This document shows, piece after piece, positions 29,942 to 37,721 of a stretch of DNA of 64,000 bases; within the stretch, counting starts at the first letter, position 1, and each line of letters starts with the position of its first letter. The stretch covers positions 57,015,128 through 57,079,127 of the forward strand of contig OZ022341.1 in NCBI GenBank assembly GCA_963989245.1. Direction: 5' to 3'. Below the pieces are notes generated by a model. It saw nothing but the letters and a program-made list of their open reading frames with translations, was not told the origin of the DNA and did not search any database. The translations under genes and the position numbers were made by a program. Source of the stretch: Nansenia antarctica. Taxonomy: Eukaryota > Chordata > Actinopteri > Argentiniformes > Microstomatidae.

Positions 29942-30199
29942 CCAAGCTCAGTGACCTTGGCACCAGCACCTCCCTCTGTAACTGGACCCTGGACCTCCTG
30001 ACCAACAGACCCCCCAGTTTGTTAAGCTTGACAACCACACCTCCTCCACCCTGACCCTGTGTCCCACAGGGCTGTGTGCTGAGCTCTCTCCTCTGCTCCC
30101 TCTTCACCCACAAATGTGTGCCTGTGCATGACTCCAATACCATCATCAAGTTCTCAGACGACACCACGGTGGTAGGCCTGATAAGCAACAACGACGAGT
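29942..30199 (+). repeat. exact 258-bp duplicate of LINE reverse-transcriptase segment
   Basis: These 258 bases match 28243-28500 with no difference that I can see, in the same orientation and 1699 bp away. The segment covers the reverse-transcriptase part from CCAAGCTCAGTGACC to the FSDDTTVVGLISNNDE region. It has neither a LINE 3' end nor other LINE sequence at its edges. It is therefore not an ordinary 5'-truncated insertion but a copied internal block. Confidence 0.9.
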
Positions 30200-31203
30200 T
30201 GTTGTTGAAAGCTTGCAATAAACATCGTTTTTTGCACATATTTGAGTGTGCAGATGCTGCTTTTTTGCACTCTATTTGATACTCTTCAGCTGCAGCACCC
30301 CAGGTAAGTCTGATCACGGATGAGCGGTGGTATTTTCACTATACTGGGAATTAACATGTATTAACAATAATTAACATTAACATGGTGAAATGCATTCTTA
30401 GACATGACTACATCGTCGTGATTACAAATATGCCACTTGAAATGCATGAAATCCAAGTTTATTTGTGTCTTACACACATGTTCACCTAGTATTTGACTGT
30501 TTGTAGCCCAATCATGAATGATCCCAGTATTGTAGCTTCAGACGAACAAGTTGGTTCTAGTGCTTGCCCACGATATGTTATCGCTCATATATATTTATTT
30601 TAATCATGTTATTTTACCAACTGTTAAGACAACAATATAGTAAGCTAGTTACTTGAGCTAGATAAAGATGTTGGCCCCCCAAATCATTTTACAACGTGTT
30701 GTAATTATGTTACGATATTTCTGTTGAGTGAGTGAACTGAACCACCGTGGTGCCACCCCGAGATGTGAACCGGGAGTAAACTCAATGAACAGGGAGTTCA
30801 ACATAAGTCAAATGCTTAAATTCACTCCGAGCAGTGTCGACATCGATGGGGGTCTCCAATCGACTCCATTCAAAGTGATTTACGATCCCGCCCCTCTCCC
30901 CTGTCCGGACACATTTGAATTTTCACCGTAAGCCCCGGTAAAGCGACGTTATTAACCCGCAAAGAGTGTGCCCCAGGCACCGTATTTGTCCGTGAATAAC
31001 ACCGGCTAGGAAGGTGGTAAAAACACAATACTACTTTGCTAACTCCACCATCGCTATACGGTCATTTTGAGCCATCAACCAACCCACTGGCACCCCGGGA
31101 AGTTATGTTTCGAGACCCCGAGAGCATGCATAAATGTCTATCCGGAAAGAGTGCACTCTCCTCGGCCGCTGCACGCGCCTCTCCTCGGTAACGCGGAGGA
31201 ACG
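30200..31203. other. unassigned sequence next to the 5S fragment, GC-rich in its right half
   Basis: No known gene or repeat recognised. 30720-31200 is distinctly GC- and CpG-rich compared with the AT-rich flanks. It holds an unidentified 67-codon plus frame at 30728-30931 (contains NISQMLKFTPSSVDIDGGLQ). On the minus strand it lies directly downstream of the 5S sequence and may be old 5S spacer DNA. A plus-strand GTAAGT donor-like site follows CAGCACCCCAG at about 30304. Confidence 0.4.
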
Positions 31204-31303
31204 AAAAGCTTACAGCACCGCCTATTCCCAGGCGGTCTCCCATCCAGGTACCAACACGGCCCAACCCTGCTTAGCATCCGAGTTCGGACGAGATCGGGCG
31301 TAT
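31204..31303 (-). rRNA. 5S rRNA, 3' portion (about nt 24-119) with T4 terminator; split gene
   Basis: Read on the minus strand, from 31303 down, it runs TACGCCCGATCTCGTCCGA ... GCTAAGCAGGG ... TGGATGGGAGACCGCCTGGG and ends GGTGCTGTAAGC at 31208. TTTT at 31207-31204 is the RNA polymerase III stop. This is vertebrate 5S rRNA from about nucleotide 24 to its 3' end, including the internal control region, with roughly nine differences from the usual fish sequence. Its first ~25 nt are replaced by the A/T-rich 3' end of a LINE. A matching 5S 5' part lies at 47534-47500 on the same strand. As it stands it is a pseudogene fragment. Confidence 0.9.
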
Positions 31304-31429
31304 TTTTATTTATTTTTTATCTTTTATTATCAAAAATACATTTCACAGATAATTTGTTCAGTTGGTTATTTACATTATTCACAAAACACATACAGATACG
31401 ATACGTAAATAACACAGTGAGACATGACA

Positions 31430-31465
31430 GACAGCACAAAACAGAATGTGGGACAGACATAGAAT
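31430..31465 (-). repeat. 3' UTR repeat block, copy B (outer piece)
   Basis: GACAGACAGC(A)CAAAA ... GTGGGACAGACA matches 35599-35625. Together with 32588-32625 and 33884-33960 it forms the interrupted copy B of a block that is also present as copy A at about 35594-35730. The LINE 3' UTR therefore carries, or acquired, a duplication of about 150 bp. Confidence 0.7.
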
Positions 31466-32579
31466 CAGTGGTGTGCCGTCAGGGCCAGCAAGGCCTTCTC
31501 TGCTGGCCTAAACATCATCAGAATATACATTTTATTTTAATATATTTTTTCCACAAATATGTATTAATGATTCCCCATAGTCTATTCTCTTCATTTCATA
31601 GCTTTCCTCTTGGTTGCGCTGCTTCCAGTCTCCGATTGAGATTTGGAGGGCTGGCCTTTATGTTAGAGCTTTTATCCAATCAAAATGTGTTGCTAGGGGG
31701 CTCCAAAATCTGCCTGCCTGCACGTTAAGCGGTGCCGCGGATTCGACCTGTAACTTTACGTTGGAACGAGAAAACCTGTGGCGTTCCTAGTAAACCTACG
31801 TAGATGCGAGCAAAAGCAACAACGGCGCCTGCTGGAAGGCTCAATGATGTCAGCACCCAGCACGTCTTTTGATTGGATACGCACTATTGATACGCACTAT
31901 TGATACGCACTATTGATATTCACTATTGAGATGCGTATATGCCGGTAGATGTGAAACTTCTGAAAGTGCGCAGGGAAACGGAGCATCACAACGAAAGCTT
32001 TCGTTGACTGATCGATAATACTGATCGATTGTGTCCTGTTTTTGGGTAAACAATAACTATCATTTAGGGGACACGATGAAAGCACCGAGTCCACAAACAG
32101 AGGAAACTACGTTGAGCTTATTTCTTTTCTGGCTGAAAAAAACCCAGATTTACATTACCACCTGTCCACAAACAAAGTGTTTACTGGGACGTCAGGCAAA
32201 ATACAAAACGACCTGATTTTTGCTATTGCTTAAGTGATGGGAGAAGAGATCAAAATGGAGATTAAAAAGGCACCCTTTGTCGCTATTATGGTGGACGAGA
32301 CGACAGACGTGGGTAATGTAGCGATCTTAAAGATGTTAGTTTAACACTCTTCATTGTAAATGCGGATTTATTGATTAAAAATGCTTCGGAAATATTAATA
32401 TAACTCTGTTGTACTTGTCTGACTATGTTAAGGTGATGCAACGCCCGGTTATACTGTGTTTCTGTCTAGTTTCTAGAGCCATGGCGTCATAACGATGGTA
32501 TTAAGAGGTAGAATAATTCAGGTAGGAATGTGTCGGACATCACTGAAGGCCTAGGTGTGAAATGCACCGCCCGCCACTG
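31466..32579 (+). mobile_element. hAT transposon copy 1 (1114 bp), 8-bp target duplication
   Basis: Begins CAGTGGTGTGCCGTCAGGGCC and ends GGTGCATTTC... inverse (GAAATGCACCGCCCGCCACTG). CATAGAAT flanks both sides (31458-31465 and 32580-32587). The same family recurs at 46206-47382, sharing both ends and the block around CAACGCCCGGTTATACTG ... AGAGCCATGGCGTCATAA. It contains a relic of the transposase. The tandem GATACGCACTATT repeats at 31877-31928 are internal. Confidence 0.93.
32063..32344 (+). pseudogene. hAT transposase fragment
   Basis: A continuous plus-strand frame with one in-frame stop. It reads FRGHDESTESTNRGNY, then FTGTSGKIQNDLIFAIA, a stop at 32231-32233, and KKAPFVAIMVDETTDVGNVA. 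'APFVAIMVDETTD' is a hallmark of the catalytic domain of fish hAT transposases (ZMYM/ZBED-like group). Here it covers about 94 codons, including the first catalytic Asp region. The rest of the transposase is deleted, so the copy depends on another source of enzyme. Confidence 0.88.
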
Positions 32580-32760
32580 CATAGAATAGACAAAAGACGA
32601 CAACAAAAAAGACCAAGTAGCATACTATTCCACGAAGCTCGATAAAGTTCTAAGCCTCGATAAAGTTTTAAGCCTCGAAAATGTTAGCTTGCGTTCGGTG
32701 CCATCAACCTGGCTCAAATAATTCGCTGCTTGGTTGAGCTCCTTCTGAGTCAGATATAAC

Positions 32761-32782
32761 TAGCCTGGTCGCGACCAGGCTA
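32761..32782. repeat. perfect 22-bp palindrome
   Basis: TAGCCTGGTCG followed by its exact inverse CGACCAGGCTA. It is centred on TCGCGA and lies in a GC-rich pocket of the insert. Confidence 0.95.
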
Positions 32783-32885
32783 AAACACAGGCTATAGTGA
32801 GACGCGCGTCAAAAAAGGCTCACAGGCGGAAACTACATCCCGAACGATAGTTCCTCCCTAGGAAATATTAGTTCCCACTTCACAC

Positions 32886-33025
32886 GAGATAGATAGATTA
32901 GATAGTTTGACTGTGTGATAGATAGATAATTTGATATTTTGAAAGTGTGATCGATCGATAGATAGTTTGATTGTGTGATAGATAACTTGATATTTTGAAA
33001 GTGTGATAGATAAATCGATATATCA
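32886..33025 (+). repeat. GATA-rich minisatellite
   Basis: Three imperfect units of GTGTGATAGATAGAT(A)ATTTGATATTTTGAAA type, about 50-58 bp each. GATCGATCGATAGATAG lies in the middle. Confidence 0.8.
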
Positions 33026-33083
33026 ATAAAGAAAAGAGTGTAAAAAAAGTTATTGTCTCAACTTGCATTGCTGTCATCACAGC

Positions 33084-33150
33084 AGTCTGGCTGGCGTAGT
33101 GGTTAAGGCTGCGGACTGGAGTTCCAAAGGTTGCGAGTTCGAGACTTGAC
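33084..33150 (+). tRNA. tRNA-like sequence (pseudogene or SINE head)
   Basis: A box TGGCGTAGTGGTTAAGGC (from 33092) and B box GCGAGTTCGAGAC (33133-33145) have the normal spacing of a polymerase III internal promoter. A putative anticodon loop CTGGAGT would give GGA (Ser). The anticodon stem is only partly paired and no long variable arm is clear, so it is more likely a pseudogene or SINE head than a working tRNA. Confidence 0.55.
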
Positions 33151-33334
33151 TAAGTCATTCATATTTATTTATTTTTACATTTAACCGAAGATTTCATGCA
33201 AAGGTTTCAAACACCATTGTAATCGTGTCAGTTCTTGTAAATTAGCCTGCACCATAATTTTATAGCCTACAATACTTTTTTAGATGAGATTTTAGATTAG
33301 ATTCAGACAACGAAATGCAGTAAAAAGTGCGCCT

Positions 33335-33412
33335 GAAGAGGGATTCGAACCACTGATATAAAATGACGATTAAATCCTATGGCAGCAGTCAATACCACTA
33401 GGCCATTGTGGT
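33335..33412 (-). tRNA. tRNA-like sequence, opposite orientation (pseudogene)
   Basis: On the minus strand, A box TGGCCTAGTGGTATTGAC (about 33405 down) and B box GGTTCGAATCC (33351-33341) are about 45 nt apart. The anticodon arm does not fold well. It faces the tRNA-like module at 33084, with about 185 bp between them. Confidence 0.5.
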
Positions 33413-33883
33413 GATATGATGGTTTGTAGCCTGCTGCGGATATCACCACAGTAGTAATATTCATTTATTAAAATATGAACATATAACAATAACTGGGGCT
33501 AGTATGACCTACGCATTTAATCGGTCAGCAATTTCTTGCCAAACCATTTCCCTCGCCTTGTTAATTGCGGCAGTATTGCACTATTTTACATCTTATTTTT
33601 CCGTCTTCATAAAAATCAATAATTCGGAATGCTGCGCAAATGTAGTACCCCTGCAGAGTGGAGTATCTTCATTTCGACAGATCGACACTTCAGGGCTTTT
33701 TATGTCTGCGTGCACGCGCCCATATCGAAGATTTGTAAGCCTGTCTTCTGTGAACACTGATGACACAAGGCTGATCCTCGTTCGAGGAATCACCTGAGGC
33801 TTGATTTCCAATCTCGAGTTCCCTGAGCGCCGCATTTATTTATAGCGCCGCTATACTGATCCACCTTTAGTGGAATGACCCCC

Positions 33884-33984
33884 CAGGTCTTATCTATGCC
33901 TGGCAGCCCTTGGTCAAATCAGAAAAATCATAACGTCAACATAACAAATAAACCATACGCAAAATAATCCAAACAAAAAAGACA
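33884..33984 (-). repeat. 3' UTR repeat block, copy B (inner piece)
   Basis: CAGGTCTTATCTATGCCTGG ... CAGCCCTTGGTCAA is nearly identical to 35699-35731 of copy A. It ends where the Rex1/L2-like LINE begins. Confidence 0.7.
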
Positions 33985-35545
33985 ATAAAGATAGATAGAC
34001 TTTATTTGTCATTGTTACAGTACAGGTACCAAACAACGAAATTTAGGAGGGGAGGCTCCCCTGGTGTTTAAGAAAGGAAAAAGAAACACATTTTGGAAAA
34101 AGCATAGATGCATAAAATCACAAGAAGATAAAGAGCTGGTTTACATCAATAGAGGCTATGTACACAATCCACTGTACTATACTGCACAGATAGTCAACTA
34201 GGGTTGTCATATTGCACAAGAAAGTATTTTTTCACATTTTTTTTAAAGTGTCACAGTTTGCAGGCTTGAAAATGTACATGTTTGTGCCTCAGCACTAGCT
34301 GCCATTACAATCCGTCCGGACTTGTCCTGGGCCCAGAACTTAGGCCTTTTCTGTGTTCAGGGCCTTGACGGCCCTGTGGTAGAAGCAGTTCTTCAGTCTG
34401 TTTGTCTTAGCGGCCGGGGTCCTGTACCTCCTGTTCGAGGGCAGCTTGACAAAGTGTTCGTGCCCAGGGTGGGTCGGGTCCTTGGAGATCTTGGAGGCCC
34501 TCCTGAGACAGCGTGTTTCGTACAGCTTCTCCAGAGAGGGGAGGGTGGCGCCGGTGATCCCCTGTGCTGTTCTCACGACTCTCTGTAGATCGTTTCTCTC
34601 CGCTGCCGTGCAGCTGTGGTACCAGTTGGAGATGCCGAAGGTGAGGATGCTCTCCACTGCGCCGTGGTAGAAGGCCACCAGCATCTCCTGCTTGCTGTGT
34701 TGTTTCTTGAGGCATCTCAGGGTGTATAGCCGCTGTTGTGCCCTCTTGATGGTGCCTTTAGTGTTGTCCTTCCAGGCCAGGTCATCCCGTATGATGTGTC
34801 CCAGGAAACGGAGGTTTGAGACCATCTCTACGCTCTCTCCGTCGATGAGCAGGGGCAGGATCTCGGACTTTTTCCTCCTGTAGTCTACGATGAGTTCCTG
34901 GGTCTTTGACTTGTTTAGCAGCAGGTTGTTTACCTTGCACAGCTTGCTCAATTGCTCTACCTCATCCCAGTACGCCGCCTCGTCCCCCCCCGAGATACAT
35001 CCCACCACGGTGGTGTCGTCTGCAAACTTTACGATGTAGTTGCTGGGGTGGATGGGGGTGAAGTCGTGGGTGTAGAGGTTGTAGAGGATGGGGCTTAGCA
35101 CGCAGCCCTGGGGTGACCCAGTGCTGAGGCTGAGGGCTGTGGAGGTGTGGGGGCCCACCCGCACCCTCTGGGGGCGGTTGGTCAGGAAGTCCTTGATCCA
35201 CGCACATATAGAGTGTGATAGACCCAGGTCTAGTAGTTTGGTCACTAGCCTGTCTGGAAGGATGGTGTTAAAGGCGGAGCTGAAGTCCACGAAGAGCAGT
35301 CTCGCGTAGCTGTTTCCCCTCTCCAGGTGGGATAGAGTGGCGTGGAGAGTCGTCGCTATGGCGTCCTCTGTGGACCTGTGGGCTCTGTAGGCGAACTGGT
35401 ATGGATCCAGGTTGGGCGGGAGGCGTGTGAGTATGTGGGCCCGGACTAGTTTCTCGAAGCACTTCATGATGATTGGTGTGAGTGCCACCGGGCGGTAGTC
35501 GTTTAGGCAGCTCACCGTGCTTTTCTTCGGGACTGGGATGATTGA
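33985..35545 (-). mobile_element. Rex1/L2-like LINE, 5'-truncated
   Basis: Minus-strand copy of about 1.56 kb inserted in the 3' UTR of the Tx1-like LINE. Its 3' end is TGACAAATAAAGTCTATCTA ... TCTTTATT (near 33985-34015). The 5' cut lies inside the reverse transcriptase (about 35545, start of IIPVPKKSTVSCLNDYRPVA). It belongs to the same broad group as the copies at 10.7, 27.9 and 3.1 kb but is far less decayed, so it is younger. Confidence 0.85.
34340..35545 (-). CDS. reverse transcriptase of Rex1/L2-like LINE (N-terminally truncated, open)
   Basis: One open frame of about 400 codons on the minus strand; the real ORF enters from the truncated 5' side, so the ATG at 35575 is not its true start. 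It would copy LINE RNA into DNA at a nicked target site. Visible blocks: LNDYRPVALTPIIMKCFEKL, LFVDFSSAFNTILPDRL (first catalytic Asp), GSPQGCVLSPILYNLYTHDF, VKFADDTTVVGCI (FADD pair), KTQELIVDYRRKKSE, and the C-terminal SNRRYRTPAAKTNRLKNCFY. The endonuclease domain is missing, so the copy cannot move by itself. The absence of stops suggests a recent insertion. Confidence 0.9.
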   Translation of the reverse strand, partial: SIIPVPKKSTVSCLNDYRPVALTPIIMKCFEKLVRAHILTRLPPNLDPYQFAYRAHRSTEDAIATTLHATLSHLERGNSYARLLFVDFSSAFNTILPDRLVTKLLDLGLSHSICAWIKDFLTNRPQRVRVGPHTSTALSLSTGSPQGCVLSPILYNLYTHDFTPIHPSNYIVKFADDTTVVGCISGGDEAAYWDEVEQLSKLCKVNNLLLNKSKTQELIVDYRRKKSEILPLLIDGESVEMVSNLRFLGHIIRDDLAWKDNTKGTIKRAQQRLYTLRCLKKQHSKQEMLVAFYHGAVESILTFGISNWYHSCTAAERNDLQRVVRTAQGITGATLPSLEKLYETRCLRRASKISKDPTHPGHEHFVKLPSNRRYRTPAAKTNRLKNCFYHRAVKALNTEKA

Positions 35546-35593
35546 TAAAGAATGATAAAGCAAAGGATATGACACATAAAAAACGGGTGATTC

Positions 35594-35840
35594 ATGACAG
35601 ACAGCGCAAAAAGTGGGACAGACACAACCCTAACCCTAACCCTAAACCCTAAACCTAAACCAGAATAGACAAACCAACATGAGACCAAGTAGCATACCAG
35701 GTCTTATCTATGCCTGGCAGCCCTTGGTCAACTCAGAAAAAACATAAAACAAACATAAACACTGACTCAAAACCAAACACAGATACTAATCCTCTATATT
35801 AAAACCTAACATCCCTGATCCCGTAATAGTCACCAAAGTG
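35594..35840 (-). repeat. 3' UTR of Tx1-like LINE, repeat copy A
   Basis: Uninterrupted version of the block that is broken up in copy B: GACAGACAGCGCAAAAAGTG ... GAGACCAAGTAGCATAC ... CAGGTCTTATCTATGCC. It then continues to the point where the L2-like LINE is inserted. It differs by a C-rich telomere-like insert (35626-35661). Confidence 0.7.
35626..35661 (+). repeat. short interstitial telomere-like (CCCTAA)n
   Basis: Two CCCTAA units, then degenerate CCTAAA/CCCTAAA/CCTAAA units, about 36 bp. It lies between GGGACAGACA and CAGAATAGAC, the same point at which the related block carries a hAT insertion. Confidence 0.88.
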
Positions 35841-35844
35841 CTAT

Positions 35845-37672
35845 TCAAATCAAATCAAATCAAATTTTATTTGTATAGCGCATTTCTTACAAGATGCAAC
35901 TCAATGCGCTTCACACAATGAAAATGTTCAGTCAATCAGTCAATCAATCAATCAATACTGACAGAGCCGCGAGCAGGCAAAAGTAAAAAACCTGTATACT
36001 ATGTAGCCAGGAAAAATTCCCTTGCAGCCCTCTACCAATAGAGCGACTACTAGCCAGTTTGCTTACCAGTACCCAGCGGTCCCCCAGGGGAGGCCAAGGA
36101 CCACCGGCACAAAGCAAGCAAGCAAGGGCAAAAACCTGTACACCATGTATCCAGGAAAAATTCCTTGCATATTATCGGCGTACACACTGTCCATAAATTT
36201 AGTGTTGTATTTGCATCGTTCTGCATCCAGTATGGTCACAGGTCCTGCCAAAAGAGAAACTTAAGCACAGTTATGATGCAACAACACAATAGAGACAATA
36301 AAGATGACAGCAATACAACCTGATGGTGGTCCTGGTACACCCTTGTACCGGTTCCAGTACTGTTCTAGGTGCTATTTGGAGCTGACAGTGCCTCATCAGC
36401 ACCCGGGTCCATTTTCCTGTCAACACAAATCTCAAAACACGAGTATGGTGTAATGGCCTAGTGATCCTAGTTCTATAATGTCCAATGTCTCCCTTAGTAT
36501 CAAAAGGCGACATTGAATAAGTAGGTTTTGAGGTCACGCTTAAAAATGTCCTGAGTTTTAGACAACCTCAGGCCCTCAGGTAGGGTGTTCCACAATCTAG
36601 GAGCATATATGCTAAAAGCTGATCCTCCAAATCTCTTTGTCCTAGCCTCTGGCACTATTAAAAGTTCCGTGCCACTAGACCGTAGGGGTCTAGCTGGTGT
36701 GTATCTTATGAGCATGTCCACCATGTAATTAGGTGCATCACAGTGAAGTGATTTATAAACTAGTAAAAGGATCTTAAAGTCTATTCTATGACTGACAGGG
36801 AGCCAGTGTAGTGATCTCAAGACAGGTGTGATGTGCGCTCTCCGTTTGGTCCTAGTAAGGACACGAGCAGCAGCATTTTGAACCATTTGTAGTCTATTTA
36901 TCATTTTTTTGGGGAGACCTGTCAGGAGAGCATTACAGTAATCTAGCCTACTAGTAACAAACGCATGCATTAATTTTTCAGTGTCTGCCTGGGAGAGAAA
37001 TGATTGTACCTTAGTGATGTTTCTTAGATGGTAGAAGGATGTTTTAATAGTGTTATTAATATGAGTTTCAAAATTTAGATCTGGGTCAATTATGACACCA
37101 AGATTCCTGGCCTGACACTTAGTGTTAAGAGCTAGTGTTTTCAAGTGTGCAGATAATTTCTCTCTCCCAGTTTTCTCGCCAATGATCAATACCTCTGTTT
37201 TTTCTTGATTGAGTTGGAGAAAGTTTTGTGTCATCCAAATATTAATATCGGCAATACAGTCTATCAGGTGGTCGATCATCTTGTAGTCGTTGGGAGTTAC
37301 TGAGATATAAAGCTGAGTGTCGTCAGCATAGCTGTGGTAGTTAACGCTATGCTTCTTGATAACAGAACTGAGGGGTAGCATGTATAGGCTAAAAAGCAAT
37401 GGTCCTAAAATGGACCCCTGGGGAACTCCACAGGTTGTGCTATAATTTTTTGACTTATGGTCACCAAGGGCTACAAAGTAGTTTCGGTCAGCCAGGTAAG
37501 TCCTGAACCAGTTTAAGACCGGACCTGAGAGGCCAACCCAGTTTTCAAGTCTCTCAATAAGTATGGAGTGGTCTACCGTATCAAAAGCTGCACTTAAGTC
37601 TAAGAGTACAAGAATCGAGAGTTTTTTCGAGTCTGCATTTATCCTAAGGTCATTAGTTACCTTAAGCAAAGC
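35845..37672 (-). mobile_element. L2-like LINE, 5'-truncated (1.83 kb)
   Basis: Minus-strand copy ending GCGCTATACAAATAAAATTT and a TTTGA repeat tail (35845-35865), the usual end of this fish LINE group. The 5' end is cut inside the reverse transcriptase, next to an (AT)n run. AATAG(C) lies on both sides (about 37670 and 35840), a possible short target duplication. The 3' UTR holds a tandem duplication of about 130 bp (GCAAAAACCTGTA ... CAGGAAAAATTCC, at 35975-36045 and 36123-36170). Confidence 0.87.
36500..37669 (-). CDS. reverse transcriptase of L2-like LINE (truncated, open)
   Basis: A 389-codon open frame with no interruption. Blocks in order: LVLLDLSAAFDTVDHSILIE (about residues 20-40, first catalytic Asp), CGVPQGSILGPLLFSLYMLP (about 80-100), YHSYADDTQLYISVT (YADD pair, about 115), LQLNQEKTEVLIIG, NLGVIIDPDLNFETHI, FVTSRLDYCNALLTGLP, VQNAAARVLTRTKRRAHITP, LHWLPVSHRIDFK, and the C-terminal FSIYAPRLWNTLPEGLR. 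This is the jockey/L2 type of pol. The endonuclease and first RT motifs are missing. The ATG used is simply the first one after the truncation point. Confidence 0.93.
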   Translation of the reverse strand: MLKVTNDLRINADSKKLSILVLLDLSAAFDTVDHSILIERLENWVGLSGPVLNWFRTYLADRNYFVALGDHKSKNYSTTCGVPQGSILGPLLFSLYMLPLSSVIKKHSVNYHSYADDTQLYISVTPNDYKMIDHLIDCIADINIWMTQNFLQLNQEKTEVLIIGEKTGREKLSAHLKTLALNTKCQARNLGVIIDPDLNFETHINNTIKTSFYHLRNITKVQSFLSQADTEKLMHAFVTSRLDYCNALLTGLPKKMINRLQMVQNAAARVLTRTKRRAHITPVLRSLHWLPVSHRIDFKILLLVYKSLHCDAPNYMVDMLIRYTPARPLRSSGTELLIVPEARTKRFGGSAFSIYAPRLWNTLPEGLRLSKTQDIFKRDLKTYLFNVAF

Positions 37673-37674
37673 TA

Positions 37675-37675
37675 T

Positions 37676-37708
<33 letters not shown>

Positions 37709-37721
37709 TAATATATATTAT
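37675..37721. repeat. (AT)n run
   Basis: About 47 bp of AT/AAT repeat at the junction between the end of the Tx1-like ORF2 and the L2-like LINE. It reads as an Ile/Tyr tail artefact on the minus strand. Confidence 0.93.

Larger units (their letters stand above)
32626..33883. mobile_element. 1.26-kb composite insertion, possible DNA transposon
   Basis: The boundaries follow from the uninterrupted copy A: AGTAGCATAC is followed directly by CAGGTCTTATC at about 35690, but here they are split (32616-32625 and 33884 onward). The insert's edges are short inverted repeats, ATTCCACGAA at the left and TTAGTGGAAT at the right. Inside are a 22-bp perfect palindrome, a GATA-rich minisatellite, two tRNA-like modules in opposite orientation, and a minus-strand stretch reading NKAREMVWQEIADRLNA (33575-33515), like the Myb/SANT-type protein of Harbinger transposons. 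Family not settled. Confidence 0.6.

Noticed and set aside
31204..31303. 5S fragment as the head of a 5S-derived SINE (SINE3)
   Set aside because: A SINE3 would start with 5S nt 1 and continue into a SINE body after it. Here nt 1-23 are missing, the 5S ends with its normal terminator, and the missing part lies across the LINE.
32880..33160. Direct-repeat pattern that could suggest a CRISPR-like array
   Set aside because: The units are degenerate GATA-type minisatellite repeats without distinct spacers, in a eukaryotic genome.
34322..35309. Plus-strand ORFs opposite the Rex1/L2-like pol
   Set aside because: Shadows of the minus-strand reverse transcriptase in antisense frames.
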